Shown piece after piece: positions 1 through 8,656 of a DNA stretch of 64,000 bases. Location: the NCBI RefSeq assembly GCF_020463795.1, contig NZ_CP080025.1, positions 127,001 through 191,000 on the forward strand. The letters are read 5' to 3'. The notes beneath the pieces were generated by a model that made no database searches, had not been told where the DNA came from, and saw nothing but the letters and a program-made list of their open reading frames with translations. Origin of the DNA: Echinicola marina (GTDB lineage: Bacteria; Bacteroidota; Bacteroidia; Cytophagales; Cyclobacteriaceae). The number at the start of each line of letters is the position of its first letter. Positions within the stretch are counted from its first letter, which is position 1. A program made the translations under genes and the position numbers.

Positions 1-104
1 TTAAAATTGATTTGCTGAAAATAGAGAGATTTTTCGGGATTATAAAATGAAAATAAAAGTTTGACAATAGCCAAAAATCACTTTTGTACATCCCTTAAAC
101 AAAA

Positions 105-159
105 CTGCCTCAAACGGCCTTTCAGTCAAAATCAAGACCTGAAGAACCTTCTGAGGCAG
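105..159 (-). terminator. weak hairpin downstream of proS
   Basis: An 8-bp inverted repeat (CTGCCTCA at 105-112 and TGAGGCAG at 152-159) with a 39-nt loop lies just past the proS stop codon. There is no clear U-tract, so it is only a possible 3' end structure. I see no gene in positions 1-182. Confidence 0.3.
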
Positions 160-182
160 CCAGTTTATAAACATAAGATTAC

Positions 183-1664
183 TTAGTAGGCCTTGGCAAA
201 TAAAACCCTTCCTTTTGATGGCTTGCCCGTCAACACGCACTCACCTGCTTCTGCTATTTGATCCAATGGAATACATCTAATTGTAGCCTTTGTCAATTCC
301 TTGATCTTTTCTTCCGTCTCAGAAGTACCATCCCAATGCGCAGAAACAAAACCTCCTTTCTCTTCCAAAACAGATTGGAATTCCTCCCAAGTATCCACTT
401 CAGTGGTTTTCTCATTACGGAAATCTAAGGCCTTTTGATAAATATTAGCTTGGATTTCATCTAATAAATCTACCAAAAGCTTTTCTATCTCTACTTCCCC
501 CAGATTGACCATTTCTTTGGTCAAGGTATCTCTCCTTGCCACTTCAATGGTGTTATTAGCCAAATCCCTTGGCCCCATTGCTATTCTTACCGGCACACCT
601 TTCAATTCATACTCTGCAAATTTCCAGCCTGGCTTGTGGGTATCTCTATGATCAAACTTCACCGATATTCCCAATGGCTTCAATTTATTCATGATTTCAT
701 GTGCCTTTTCTTCGATAGCCAGCAATTCCTCCTCACTCCTAAATATAGGAATGATCACTACCTGAATGGGTGCCAATTTAGGAGGCAAAACCAGTCCTTT
801 ATCATCTGAATGAGCCATGATCAAAGCCCCCATTAGGCGGGTACTCACCCCCCAAGAAGTCCCCCAAACATATTCTAGTCCCCCCTCCTTAGTTGCAAAT
901 TTCACATCAAAAGCTTTGGCAAAATTCTGCCCAAGAAAATGAGAGGTTCCAGCTTGCAGGGCCTTGCCATCCTGCATCATCGCCTCTATACAGTAAGTCT
1001 CCTCCGCGCCTGCAAAACGTTCATTTTCTGTTTTTAGCCCTTTCACGACAGGCACCCCCATATATTCCTCCGCAAACTGGGCATATACATTCATCATTTG
1101 CTCAGTTTCTTCTATGGCTTCTTCACGTGAAGAATGCGCAGTGTGTCCTTCTTGCCATAAAAATTCCGCTGTTCTGAGAAACAATCTGGTTCTCATCTCC
1201 CATCTCACCACATTGGCCCATTGGTTCACCTTCAAAGGTAAATCCCTATAAGACTGTATCCAATTCTTATAAGTACTCCAAATCACCGTCTCAGAAGTAG
1301 GACGGACTATTAGCTCTTCCTCCAACTTGGCCTCAGGATCTACCACTACACTTTTATTGTCCTCCGAATTCTTTAGTCTGTAATGAGTAACCACAGCACA
1401 TTCTTTGGCAAAACCTTCCACATGACTTGCCTCTTTGGACAAATACGACTTAGGGATAAAAAGCGGAAAATAAGCATTACTATGTCCTGTATCCTTAAAC
1501 ATCTGGTCCAGTTGCTGTTGCATCTTTTCCCAGATCGAATAACCATAGGGCTTAATGACCATACACCCTCTCACAGCGGAATTCTCCGCCAAATCAGCTC
1601 TTTTCACTAGTTCATTGTACCACAGGGAGTAATCCTCACTTCTTTTTGGCAGACCTTTGCTCAT
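183..1664 (-). CDS. proS: prolyl-tRNA synthetase, archaeal/eukaryal-type (ProS type 3)
   Basis: This class II aminoacyl-tRNA synthetase charges tRNA-Pro with proline in the cytoplasm. Seen in the 493-residue protein: the N-terminal catalytic core, the motif-2 region RPTSE (121-125), the proline-site stretch [14 protein letters not shown] (164-177), an anticodon-binding domain, and a C-terminal extension ending in Tyr (FAKAY). The length, the absence of a large editing insertion between motifs 2 and 3, and the terminal Tyr are family traits of the archaeal/eukaryal type, which is common in Bacteroidota. The gene is monocistronic, with a -7 element at 1721-1728 on the same strand. No truncation is seen. 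Confidence 0.96.
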   Translation of the reverse strand: MSKGLPKRSEDYSLWYNELVKRADLAENSAVRGCMVIKPYGYSIWEKMQQQLDQMFKDTGHSNAYFPLFIPKSYLSKEASHVEGFAKECAVVTHYRLKNSEDNKSVVVDPEAKLEEELIVRPTSETVIWSTYKNWIQSYRDLPLKVNQWANVVRWEMRTRLFLRTAEFLWQEGHTAHSSREEAIEETEQMMNVYAQFAEEYMGVPVVKGLKTENERFAGAEETYCIEAMMQDGKALQAGTSHFLGQNFAKAFDVKFATKEGGLEYVWGTSWGVSTRLMGALIMAHSDDKGLVLPPKLAPIQVVIIPIFRSEEELLAIEEKAHEIMNKLKPLGISVKFDHRDTHKPGWKFAEYELKGVPVRIAMGPRDLANNTIEVARRDTLTKEMVNLGEVEIEKLLVDLLDEIQANIYQKALDFRNEKTTEVDTWEEFQSVLEEKGGFVSAHWDGTSETEEKIKELTKATIRCIPLDQIAEAGECVLTGKPSKGRVLFAKAY

Positions 1665-1720
1665 TTGTATTATTTGTTGTTTTGAAAAAACTATTTAACT
1701 TTAGTTTCTATTTTGGGAAG

Positions 1721-1728
1721 CAAATATA
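1721..1728 (-). promoter_or_regulatory. Bacteroidota -7 element for proS
   Basis: On the minus strand this reads TATATTTG, an exact match to the Bacteroidota -7 consensus TAnnTTTG, 57 nt upstream of the proS start. No TTG is evident at the -33 position. Confidence 0.5.
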
Positions 1729-1796
1729 AATTAAAAAATTATAACCATCTTCCGAAGAGCACGTATATAGTGTTGAGTGTTGTAAACTAAACTATT

Positions 1797-3086
1797 ATGA
1801 ATAAAATTTTCGCATATCGATACCTTGGTTTCCTTGCCGCCCTGGGAATGGTTGGATGTAGCAGTAGTTATAGTGCTATGAATGGAGAATCAGACGACAT
1901 GTATTTCATGGCTTCGGATGATGCAGTAGTAACAGCAAATGCAGTTTCCAATAATACACCAAACAACTTCAGCAGATATGCTGAAGTCGAGGATACAGAG
2001 CAATATGCTCAGGAAAATTTTTCAGCTAAAAATGTTAATCCTGAATATATCGCAAAATACCAAGTCCAAAATGACACGATAACAGACGATATAGTGTATT
2101 TTGACGATGCCCCAGTTGAAGGTAATACCCAGGGAAGCGGAGATGTCAATGTTTACAATAATTTTTATGGTTATAGCAATCCGAAAGGCAATAGCTCTTG
2201 GAATACTAATCCATGGATGTACAGCTCTTTAGGATTCTATGGCGGACCTTATGGGTTATATCCTAGCTTTGGTTTCGGAGGATTTTACGACCCCTTCTGG
2301 GATCCTTGGTATGGTTTTAGGCCAGGATTCAACCTATCTATTGGGTTTGGGTTCGGTTTTGGAAGACCATGGGGCTACAGACCGTTTTATAGTCCATTCT
2401 ACGATCCTTTCTGGGGACCTAGTTACGCTTATGGCGGAGGATATTATGGAGGTTACTATGGCGGATATTATGGTCGACCTGTTATCATCAATAATATTTA
2501 CTCAAATGAAAGCAGAAGAATTGTAAGAGCCGCAAGTTCAAGAAGAGGTAGCTCAGTAATTTCCGCCAGTACAAGAAGGGCCACTTCCCCTACAGCTTCA
2601 AGAACCGATGCAAGAAGAAGTTTGGTCAACAGGGTCGACGCTAGTAGTAGCAGATCTTCCACAGATTTTAACAGATCTCAAAACGATTATACCAATGGCA
2701 GAAGCAGAATTACTTCCGCCACGCCAAGCAGGAGAACTGCTAACTCTGCAGTGATGACACGTCCTAGCAGCAGTGAAAGATCCAGAAGTGCTTACAGTCC
2801 AAGCAGAAGTACCACAAACCGCTCTGTGGCTCCTTCTAGCAGAACTAGATCCACTTACTCTGCCCCAAGTAGCAGAACCAGAAGTTCTTCACCATCATAT
2901 AACAGGAGTTCTTCCCCTTCTTATAACAGAAGCAGTACGCCCAGTAGGTCCAGTAGTACTTATTCGACTCCTACTAGAACCAGAAGTTCTAGTAGCTATA
3001 CTCCATCCAGAAGTAGCTCATCATCTTCCAGGAGCTCAGGAAGCGTGAGCAGAAGCTCTGGAGGTTCAAGAAGAGGGGGAAATTAA
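1797..3086 (+). CDS. Gly/Tyr-rich, Ser/Arg-repeat lipoprotein
   Basis: This is a predicted outer-surface or periplasmic lipoprotein of unknown function, 429 residues. The signal peptide ends in a lipobox with Cys21 (GMVGC). Residues about 22-120 are acidic and Asn-rich. Residues about 130-230 are very rich in Gly, Tyr, Phe and Pro with YYGGYYGG-type runs. From about residue 245 to the end the chain is almost only Ser, Arg, Thr and Pro in SSxSRSS-like degenerate repeats, so it is strongly basic and probably disordered. It stands alone between proS (divergent) and the porin-like gene, and a terminator overlaps its stop codon. I do not recognise a catalytic domain. A structural or nucleic-acid/polysaccharide-binding surface role is only a guess. 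Confidence 0.8.
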   Translation: MNKIFAYRYLGFLAALGMVGCSSSYSAMNGESDDMYFMASDDAVVTANAVSNNTPNNFSRYAEVEDTEQYAQENFSAKNVNPEYIAKYQVQNDTITDDIVYFDDAPVEGNTQGSGDVNVYNNFYGYSNPKGNSSWNTNPWMYSSLGFYGGPYGLYPSFGFGGFYDPFWDPWYGFRPGFNLSIGFGFGFGRPWGYRPFYSPFYDPFWGPSYAYGGGYYGGYYGGYYGRPVIINNIYSNESRRIVRAASSRRGSSVISASTRRATSPTASRTDARRSLVNRVDASSSRSSTDFNRSQNDYTNGRSRITSATPSRRTANSAVMTRPSSSERSRSAYSPSRSTTNRSVAPSSRTRSTYSAPSSRTRSSSPSYNRSSSPSYNRSSTPSRSSSTYSTPTRTRSSSSYTPSRSSSSSSRSSGSVSRSSGGSRRGGN

Positions 3087-3099
3087 TCCCCCTTTTTTT
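3075..3099 (+). terminator. Rho-independent terminator of the Ser/Arg lipoprotein gene
   Basis: GGGGGA (3075-3080) pairs with TCCCCC (3087-3092) and is followed by a run of seven T. The stem includes the final codons and the stop codon of the upstream gene. Confidence 0.75.
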
Positions 3100-3195
3100 A
3101 CAACATTTCCTTTCTCTTTCGTTAAATATTCAAGTATCCTGATAACAAAACTTAATGGCTTTTATTAGCCAGTGGGATTTCCATTTGAAAAATTT

Positions 3196-4692
3196 ATGAG
3201 ATTTAGTACTAAAAAAATTTTGGGCACAGTTCTTTTGGGGATTTTGTCTATCAATTTATCAAAAGCCCAAACCTTCGATGACGCATTGAGGTATAGTTAT
3301 TATAATGCTACAGGCTCTGCAAGAATAATGGGGATTGGAGGCAGCCAGTTTGCCCTTGGAGGAGACGTTTCTAATATTTCCGGAAACCCCGCAGGTTTGG
3401 GATTCTTCAGAAAATCTGAATTCAGCTTTACCCCTTCCTATGAAAACTGGCAATCAAATTCCAGTATCAATGGACAAAGCCAGTCTGAAAACACAGGGAA
3501 TTTTTCCCTTCCGAATTTAAGTATGGTATTCAGTACGGCAAAAGACCCTCTCAATCGTGACAGCTGGAGAGGCCACTCTTTTGGTATTAGTATCAATAGG
3601 ATCAGTAACTTTAACAATACTTTTAGTTACTCTCATAACCAAAGTCCTTCTTCACTATTAGATTATTATGCGGCAAGTTATATTGATGGAGAACCACCAG
3701 TTGGAGACCCTTCTGGACTCCCATTAGATGTGGAACTGGTATACTTTGACAATGCCACTCAGAACTTTTACCCTTCAGATTACACCTATAATTATAATGC
3801 TGACGGCACCCCTAACTACAATGACCCGATCGCCCCAAATCAGTCTGAACTTGTAGAAAAAGAAGGCAGTTTAAGTCAAGTTACCTTTGCTTACGGCTCA
3901 AACTATAAAAACAAACTGTTTATAGGTGGGTCAATCGGTATTACATCCTTCAGTTTTTCTTCTTATAAAACCTTTAATGAAGAATTTATTGACAACCAAA
4001 ATATCAAAGCCTTGGATTACACCATGCGAGAAAACCTTGGGCAAAGCGGCACAGGTATTAACCTTAATGCAGGCTTAATCTATAAACCTATAGACCAAAT
4101 TAATATTGGACTGTCTTATAGCTCTCCTACTTGGTACAGGTATGATGATAATTTTGATGCAGATATTACAGCAGAGTTTTTTGGTTTGGATGGAGCGTCA
4201 GAAGGTGAAGTATATGCACAAAGCAATATTTATTCTTCCCCCATCAACCTAAGAACCCCAAGTAAATTGAGTGCAGGAGCAGCCTTCTTTATCAATAAGA
4301 ATGGTTTTATCACGGCTGATATAGATTATCTTAATTATGGCTCCATGCACCTCTCCTCTCCTGATTATAGCTTAACGGGAACAAATGATGAAATCAGTAT
4401 TTCCGCTGGAGACGCTTTGAATTACAGAATTGGAGCTGAGTATAGGGTGAACTTATTTAGATTTAGGGCGGGTACAGCACTTTATGGTGATCCATATAAA
4501 AACACTGATTTTGACAGGACCAAAACTCAATATACTGGAGGAATAGGCGTAAAACTAGCTAAAATGTACATAGACTTTGCTTTTGTTCACAGTCAGTTTG
4601 ACACCTTTTATTTACCATATCCTGGAACTGATATCATTTCAACTGATAATAAAAGTAATAAAGGAATGCTTACTTTTGGATTTAATTTCTAA
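3196..4692 (+). CDS. FadL/OMPP1-like outer membrane beta-barrel protein
   Basis: This is a predicted outer-membrane beta-barrel of the OMPP1/FadL/TodX transport family, which moves hydrophobic compounds across the outer membrane; its actual substrate is unknown. A GTG at 3172 would add eight residues, but the ATG at 3196 begins a clean signal peptide (MRFSTKKILG, hydrophobic core, SKAQ cleavage region), so I prefer 3196 (498 aa). Early in the mature part comes GSARIMGIGGSQFALGGDVS followed by a SGNPAG element, as in Bacteroidota FadL-like proteins. Alternating beta strands and a terminal FGFNF follow. Its 3' end overlaps the convergent aroK gene by 11 bp, so no separate terminator fits between them. 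Confidence 0.85.
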   Translation: MRFSTKKILGTVLLGILSINLSKAQTFDDALRYSYYNATGSARIMGIGGSQFALGGDVSNISGNPAGLGFFRKSEFSFTPSYENWQSNSSINGQSQSENTGNFSLPNLSMVFSTAKDPLNRDSWRGHSFGISINRISNFNNTFSYSHNQSPSSLLDYYAASYIDGEPPVGDPSGLPLDVELVYFDNATQNFYPSDYTYNYNADGTPNYNDPIAPNQSELVEKEGSLSQVTFAYGSNYKNKLFIGGSIGITSFSFSSYKTFNEEFIDNQNIKALDYTMRENLGQSGTGINLNAGLIYKPIDQINIGLSYSSPTWYRYDDNFDADITAEFFGLDGASEGEVYAQSNIYSSPINLRTPSKLSAGAAFFINKNGFITADIDYLNYGSMHLSSPDYSLTGTNDEISISAGDALNYRIGAEYRVNLFRFRAGTALYGDPYKNTDFDRTKTQYTGGIGVKLAKMYIDFAFVHSQFDTFYLPYPGTDIISTDNKSNKGMLTFGFNF

Positions 4693-5212
4693 AATAGGTC
4701 ATCAGCTCAGAAATAAGAAACTCAGTGGTAATATCATCTCCGCTGAGTTTTATTTTTGCCTTCTGATAAAACTCCTCCCTTTCTGTCAATAAATCATATA
4801 GCTTTTGTGAAATTTCTGCCGTATCCAATCCTTGAAACATCGGGCGCTTGTCGGCTTCATTTTTAGTCAAACGCTTCAAAAGCTCACTGACACTTACTTC
4901 CAAATACACTGAAATCCCCCTTTGGTTGATCAGCTCCATATTCTCATTATAACAAGGCGCTCCCCCACCGGTTGAGAGCAAAAAGGAAGATTCTTTTTCC
5001 AATAATGCAGCCAACACCTTTGTTTCCAACTTCCTGAAATACCCCTCTCCTTTTGACAAGAAAATCTTGGGTATTTCCATCCCTTCCGCCCTGACGATTT
5101 CTTCATCAAGATCATAAAAATCAAAATTTAATTGTTTGGCCAGTAGCTTACCTAGGGTTGATTTACCAGAACCAGGCATACCTATCAAAACAATCTTAGA
5201 ATGGTGCTTCAT
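4682..5212 (-). CDS. aroK: shikimate kinase
   Basis: This enzyme phosphorylates shikimate at the 3-hydroxyl with ATP, the fifth step of aromatic amino acid synthesis. The 176-residue protein is of normal length for the family. Visible motifs are the Walker A P-loop GMPGSGKST (11-19), the shikimate-binding acidic pair D34/D36 (DLDEE), R60 in GYFRKLE, the glycine-rich STGGGAP (80-86) and the lid Arg in KRPMFQG. It is the last gene of a minus-strand operon: its ATG overlaps the stop of the DoxX-like gene in an ATGA arrangement, suggesting translational coupling. Its own 3' end overlaps the porin-like gene. Confidence 0.95.
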   Translation of the reverse strand: MKHHSKIVLIGMPGSGKSTLGKLLAKQLNFDFYDLDEEIVRAEGMEIPKIFLSKGEGYFRKLETKVLAALLEKESSFLLSTGGGAPCYNENMELINQRGISVYLEVSVSELLKRLTKNEADKRPMFQGLDTAEISQKLYDLLTEREEFYQKAKIKLSGDDITTEFLISELMTYFRN

Positions 5213-6306
5213 GGAGAGAGTAAACTTTTTACTTCCTCTGATTGAGGAGTATTATTGATGTGATATTTTTTTACTATAGTTCCTTCTTGGATCAATATTA
5301 TTCCCGGGTTGGAACGTATCATTGTTTTCACCACTGTGGCATCCCCATAATAATATGGAATATCCCACCCCTTTTCTGCCAAAAGGCCCTCAATTTCTTC
5401 AGCAGAACTTGCCGTAATAACTAGCACCTCTATATCACCTTTCAATTCATTAACCAAAGGGGTAATTTTATCCAACTCATTTTTGTCAACTTTCTCAAGG
5501 TTATTAAACAAAACCAACACTTTGTTTCCTTCAAGGATCAAGTCAGTAAAATCCCCCTGGTCTGTCCATACTGCAAAATCAGAAATTTTGGGCAAAAACT
5601 CAGGATTCTTAAGCTGCATATCCACAAACTCATAACTTTCATCTGTAGGGTACTCATCCAATATCACTTCCTTCCCATCCTTGCTCATGATATAGCGGTA
5701 TTCTAGCGTTCCAGAAGGCTGCATAGCTTTTTGAATATTTACCCCTTCCTTATACGCTCTAAAATCAATAATAGGAAGATTCCTAATGGCGTAAATAGAC
5801 ACCAACAGAGCTCCTAAGAAGCTTAACATGACAACGACTTTTGCCCACTTTCCATTACTATCCAACAGGTCCTTTTTAAATAAAAACAACACCCCAATCA
5901 ACACCAATAGAACAATATCCTTATAAAAGGATTGCCAAGGAGTTAATTTGATTGCATCTCCAAAACAACCACAATCTGTAACTTTGTTAAAATAGGCTGA
6001 ATAAAAAGTTAGAAATGTAAAGAACACAATAAGCAGCAACAAGAAATTAACGGTCAGGTTTTTCTTGACATTAAAAATCAGCATCACACCCAAAACTACC
6101 TCCAATACAATCAAAACAACCGATATAGTCAATGAATAAGGTATAAATACCTTAAAAAAACCCGCTATATCCTGCGAAAACACCTCGAAATACTCCTTCA
6201 GCTTAATAGAGGTCCCCACAGGATCATTCACCTTGATAAGCCCTGAAAAAACAAACAAGCCTCCGACCAAAAAGCGAAACAAGTTTAATATTATCTTTTT
6301 AAGCAT
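5209..6306 (-). CDS. DoxX/MauE-family membrane protein with C-terminal soluble domain
   Basis: This is a predicted inner-membrane protein of 365 residues. The N-terminal ~150 residues carry about four transmembrane helices in a DoxX/MauE-like arrangement, starting FRFLVGGLFVFSGLIKVNDP. They include the Cys-containing loop TDCGCFGDAIKLTPW that is typical of redox-associated members. A further helix follows. Residues about 200-365 form a soluble region that resembles a thioredoxin-like fold in its strand pattern but has no CxxC. Such proteins are common in Bacteroidota (BT_3928-like) and lack a firm function. The gene overlaps the DUF1599 gene by 8 bp and aroK by 4 bp, so the three are co-transcribed. 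Confidence 0.8.
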   Translation of the reverse strand: MLKKIILNLFRFLVGGLFVFSGLIKVNDPVGTSIKLKEYFEVFSQDIAGFFKVFIPYSLTISVVLIVLEVVLGVMLIFNVKKNLTVNFLLLLIVFFTFLTFYSAYFNKVTDCGCFGDAIKLTPWQSFYKDIVLLVLIGVLFLFKKDLLDSNGKWAKVVVMLSFLGALLVSIYAIRNLPIIDFRAYKEGVNIQKAMQPSGTLEYRYIMSKDGKEVILDEYPTDESYEFVDMQLKNPEFLPKISDFAVWTDQGDFTDLILEGNKVLVLFNNLEKVDKNELDKITPLVNELKGDIEVLVITASSAEEIEGLLAEKGWDIPYYYGDATVVKTMIRSNPGIILIQEGTIVKKYHINNTPQSEEVKSLLSP

Positions 6307-6850
6307 TTTTTGCTTCCTTTAACTTGATCAAACAAAATACGGAATAATTAATCATGTCCTGATAGTTGGCATCCACGCCTTCAGAAGCCAAAGTCTTACC
6401 TTGATTGTCTTCAATTTGTTTAACCCGATATAATTTCATCAAAATAATATCAGTAATAGAAGAGACACGCATATCTCTCCATGCTTCCCCATAATCATGG
6501 TTCTTGTTTTCCAAAAGGGAACGGGTAGCATCCACCCATTTATCATACAAAGGCTGTAATTCCTCAAAACTAAGTTCAAGCCTATCATCATCCTTTAGAT
6601 CCAACTGAATCAGCGCTATGATACAATAATTGATAATCCCAATAAATTCATCTTGAATAGGATCATTAACCATCTGAGTCCCTTTCTCCTGAATGGAACG
6701 AATTCTTTGAGCCTTGATGAATATCTGATCTGTAATAGAGGGCAGACGAAGTATTCTCCAAGCTGTTCCGTAATCAATGGTTTTCTTCTTAAAAAGTTCT
6801 TTACAAAGGGTAATAACTTGATTATATTCGCCTACTGTTTGCGTTTTCAA
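6299..6850 (-). CDS. DUF1599 protein (duplicated domain)
   Basis: This 183-residue soluble protein is built from two similar halves. The first contains KKTIDYGTAWRILRLPSITD followed by QIFIKAQRIRSIQ. The second contains NKNHDYGEAWRDMRVSSITD followed by IILMKLYRVKQIE. This is the DUF1599 signature (DYGxAWRxxRxxSITD). The family has been linked by domain databases to nucleotide-modification contexts, but its activity is not established. It is the first gene of the operon with the DoxX-like gene and aroK. Its start codon lies only 15 bp from the divergent folP start, so each promoter must lie inside the opposite gene. Confidence 0.85.
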   Translation of the reverse strand: MKTQTVGEYNQVITLCKELFKKKTIDYGTAWRILRLPSITDQIFIKAQRIRSIQEKGTQMVNDPIQDEFIGIINYCIIALIQLDLKDDDRLELSFEELQPLYDKWVDATRSLLENKNHDYGEAWRDMRVSSITDIILMKLYRVKQIEDNQGKTLASEGVDANYQDMINYSVFCLIKLKEAKNA

Positions 6851-6865
6851 AGCAATATTGATTTA

Positions 6866-7750
6866 ATGAAAGATACTCCAAAGTCTTCTTTAGAAATCGA
6901 AGATAAATTATTTCCCTCAAAAATAACACTTCAAATCAAAGGAAAGCTCCTATTCTTAAAAGATCCTTGCGTAATGGGAATCCTGAACATTACTCCGGAT
7001 TCCTTTTATGCAAAAAGCAGAGTCAATCAAAATGAATCCCAAATCTTGGATAAGGCTGAAAAAATGATTCAAGAGGGGGCCGAAATTCTTGACATTGGAG
7101 GGTATAGTAGCAGGCCCGGTGCAATAAACATTAGTACAGAAGAAGAAATCCAACGGGTCATTCCATCCGTAAATTCCATTAAGCAGCGTTTCCCTGACAC
7201 ATTATTATCCATCGATACTTTCAGACATGAGGTAGCAAAAGCCGCAGCTGATGTAGGGGCTGATATTATCAATGATATTTCTGGAGGAGAGCTAGATCAA
7301 AAAATGATCCCAACCGTGGGGAAATTAAAAATCCCGTATATCTGCATGCATATGAGGGGCAATCCTGAAACCATGCAGGCCAAAACGGAGTATAATAATA
7401 TTGAAAAGGAAGTTTTACTTTTTTTCAGCGAAAAGATAAAGCAATGCCAAGAAGCTGGTATTCATGACATCATCCTTGATCCTGGCTTTGGCTTTGCCAA
7501 AACTATCGAGCAAAATTATAGGATTATTAAAAACTTATCTTATTTTAAGTCTATTAAAAGCCCTATATTAGCAGGAGTCTCTAGAAAATCTATGATTTAT
7601 AAAACACTAGAGATTACTCCTGAAGAAGCCTTAAACGGAACTACAGCCTTGAATATGGCTGCCCTGATTAATGGCGCTAAGATCCTAAGAGTACATGATG
7701 TAAAAGAAGCTAAAGAAACGATAAGATTATATAAAAACATTTACCCTTGA
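6866..7750 (+). CDS. folP: dihydropteroate synthase
   Basis: This enzyme condenses 6-hydroxymethyl-dihydropterin pyrophosphate with p-aminobenzoate in folate synthesis. The open frame extends back to 6653, but that part is antisense to the DUF1599 gene. ATG 6866 gives 294 residues with a normal N-terminus. Visible motifs are MGILNITPDSF (37-47), GAEILDIGGYSSRPGA (71-86) with D76, SIDTFR (115-120), the MHMRG loop, DPGFGFAKT and the C-terminal GVSRKS and RVHDV. The downstream cdaA start TTG overlaps the folP stop TGA (TTGA), so the two genes are coupled. Confidence 0.94.
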   Translation: MKDTPKSSLEIEDKLFPSKITLQIKGKLLFLKDPCVMGILNITPDSFYAKSRVNQNESQILDKAEKMIQEGAEILDIGGYSSRPGAINISTEEEIQRVIPSVNSIKQRFPDTLLSIDTFRHEVAKAAADVGADIINDISGGELDQKMIPTVGKLKIPYICMHMRGNPETMQAKTEYNNIEKEVLLFFSEKIKQCQEAGIHDIILDPGFGFAKTIEQNYRIIKNLSYFKSIKSPILAGVSRKSMIYKTLEITPEEALNGTTALNMAALINGAKILRVHDVKEAKETIRLYKNIYP

Positions 7751-8607
7751 ACTTACTATTTAAAATAGGTTTTTTAGACGTATCTATCGTCAATATTATA
7801 GACATCACCTTGGTCAGTGTTCTGATTTACCAAGTCTATAAATTGATGCGGGGAAGTGTTGCGATCAAAATTTTCTTGGGATTCCTATCACTCTATCTGG
7901 TTTATTTGGTCGTTAATGCCGCTAAAATGGAGCTACTTTCCATTATTTTAGGCCAATTCATGGGAGTCGGTGTAATCGCTGCAATCATCTTATTTGCCCC
8001 TGAAATCAGGAAATTTCTCCTCATCATTGGTAAAACCTCCATCCTGTCCAATGAAAATGTACTTCAGGAATTATTGTTCTGGAGAAAGAAGGAAACCATG
8101 GCCTTTAACATCACACCAATCATTGAAGCATCCAAGTCTTTAGCAGGGACCAGTACCGGAGCCCTCATTGTGATCTCCAGAAATTCAGAATTAAAATTTT
8201 ACGCTGACAGTGGTGACCTTATTGATGCCGTGGTATCCAAAAGATTATTGATATCCATTTTCAATAAGTACAGCCCTTTACATGATGGTGCTGCAATCAT
8301 TTATAATGGAAAGGTAAAAGCCGCCCGTTGTATTTTACCTGTTACAGAAAAAGAACTTCCTGCCCATTTTGGATTGAGGCATCGAGCAGCCATTGGAATG
8401 TCAGAGGCTACGGATACTTTGGTATTGATCGTATCTGAAGAAACTGGCCAAGTTTCAATGGCCAAAAATGGAAATATCCTTCACAACCTTTCATTTCAGG
8501 AAGTCAGAGAAATGATTAACGCCTACTTAACCGGAACGGATATAGATGATAAATTTGAATATATAAGCCCCTTTGAAAGTAAAAAATTAAAAACAGCGTC
8601 CAACTGA
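7747..8607 (+). CDS. cdaA: diadenylate cyclase, CdaA-type
   Basis: This enzyme makes the second messenger c-di-AMP from two ATP at the inner membrane. The 286-residue protein has three hydrophobic N-terminal helices (about residues 15-90), a short linker, then a DisA_N cyclase domain. The catalytic motifs DGA (180-182, in SPLHDGAAI) and RHR (211-213, in LRHRAAIGMSE) are intact. The start is TTG at 7747, overlapping the folP stop; no better start lies upstream. No CdaR regulator gene follows, unlike in Firmicutes. A hairpin at 8613-8652 separates it from convergent kbl. Confidence 0.92.
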   Translation: MNLLFKIGFLDVSIVNIIDITLVSVLIYQVYKLMRGSVAIKIFLGFLSLYLVYLVVNAAKMELLSIILGQFMGVGVIAAIILFAPEIRKFLLIIGKTSILSNENVLQELLFWRKKETMAFNITPIIEASKSLAGTSTGALIVISRNSELKFYADSGDLIDAVVSKRLLISIFNKYSPLHDGAAIIYNGKVKAARCILPVTEKELPAHFGLRHRAAIGMSEATDTLVLIVSEETGQVSMAKNGNILHNLSFQEVREMINAYLTGTDIDDKFEYISPFESKKLKTASN

Positions 8608-8612
8608 AGTAT

Positions 8613-8652
8613 AAAAAAGGCAGCCTACTATTTGCTGACTGCCTCTATTTTT
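8613..8652. terminator. bidirectional terminator between cdaA and kbl
   Basis: AGGCAG (8619-8624) and CTGCCT (8639-8644) can pair. An A-run precedes and a T-run follows, so it can serve both convergent genes. Confidence 0.6.
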
Positions 8653-8656
8653 TCAC

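Noticed and set aside
2239-3048. Long alternate-frame ORFs (2239-2526 and 2773-3048) within the Ser/Arg-rich lipoprotein gene.
   Set aside because: They result from the repetitive, biased codons of the real gene; they have no signal, domain or spacing of their own.
2520-3070. Repeated AGAAGT/AGCAGA units resembling a CRISPR or tandem-repeat array.
   Set aside because: The repeats are short, degenerate, in frame and encode Ser/Arg runs. There are no spacers and no cas genes.
6653-6865. A 71-residue N-terminal extension of folP.
   Set aside because: It is antisense to the DUF1599 gene and matches no dihydropteroate synthase N-terminus. ATG 6866 fits.
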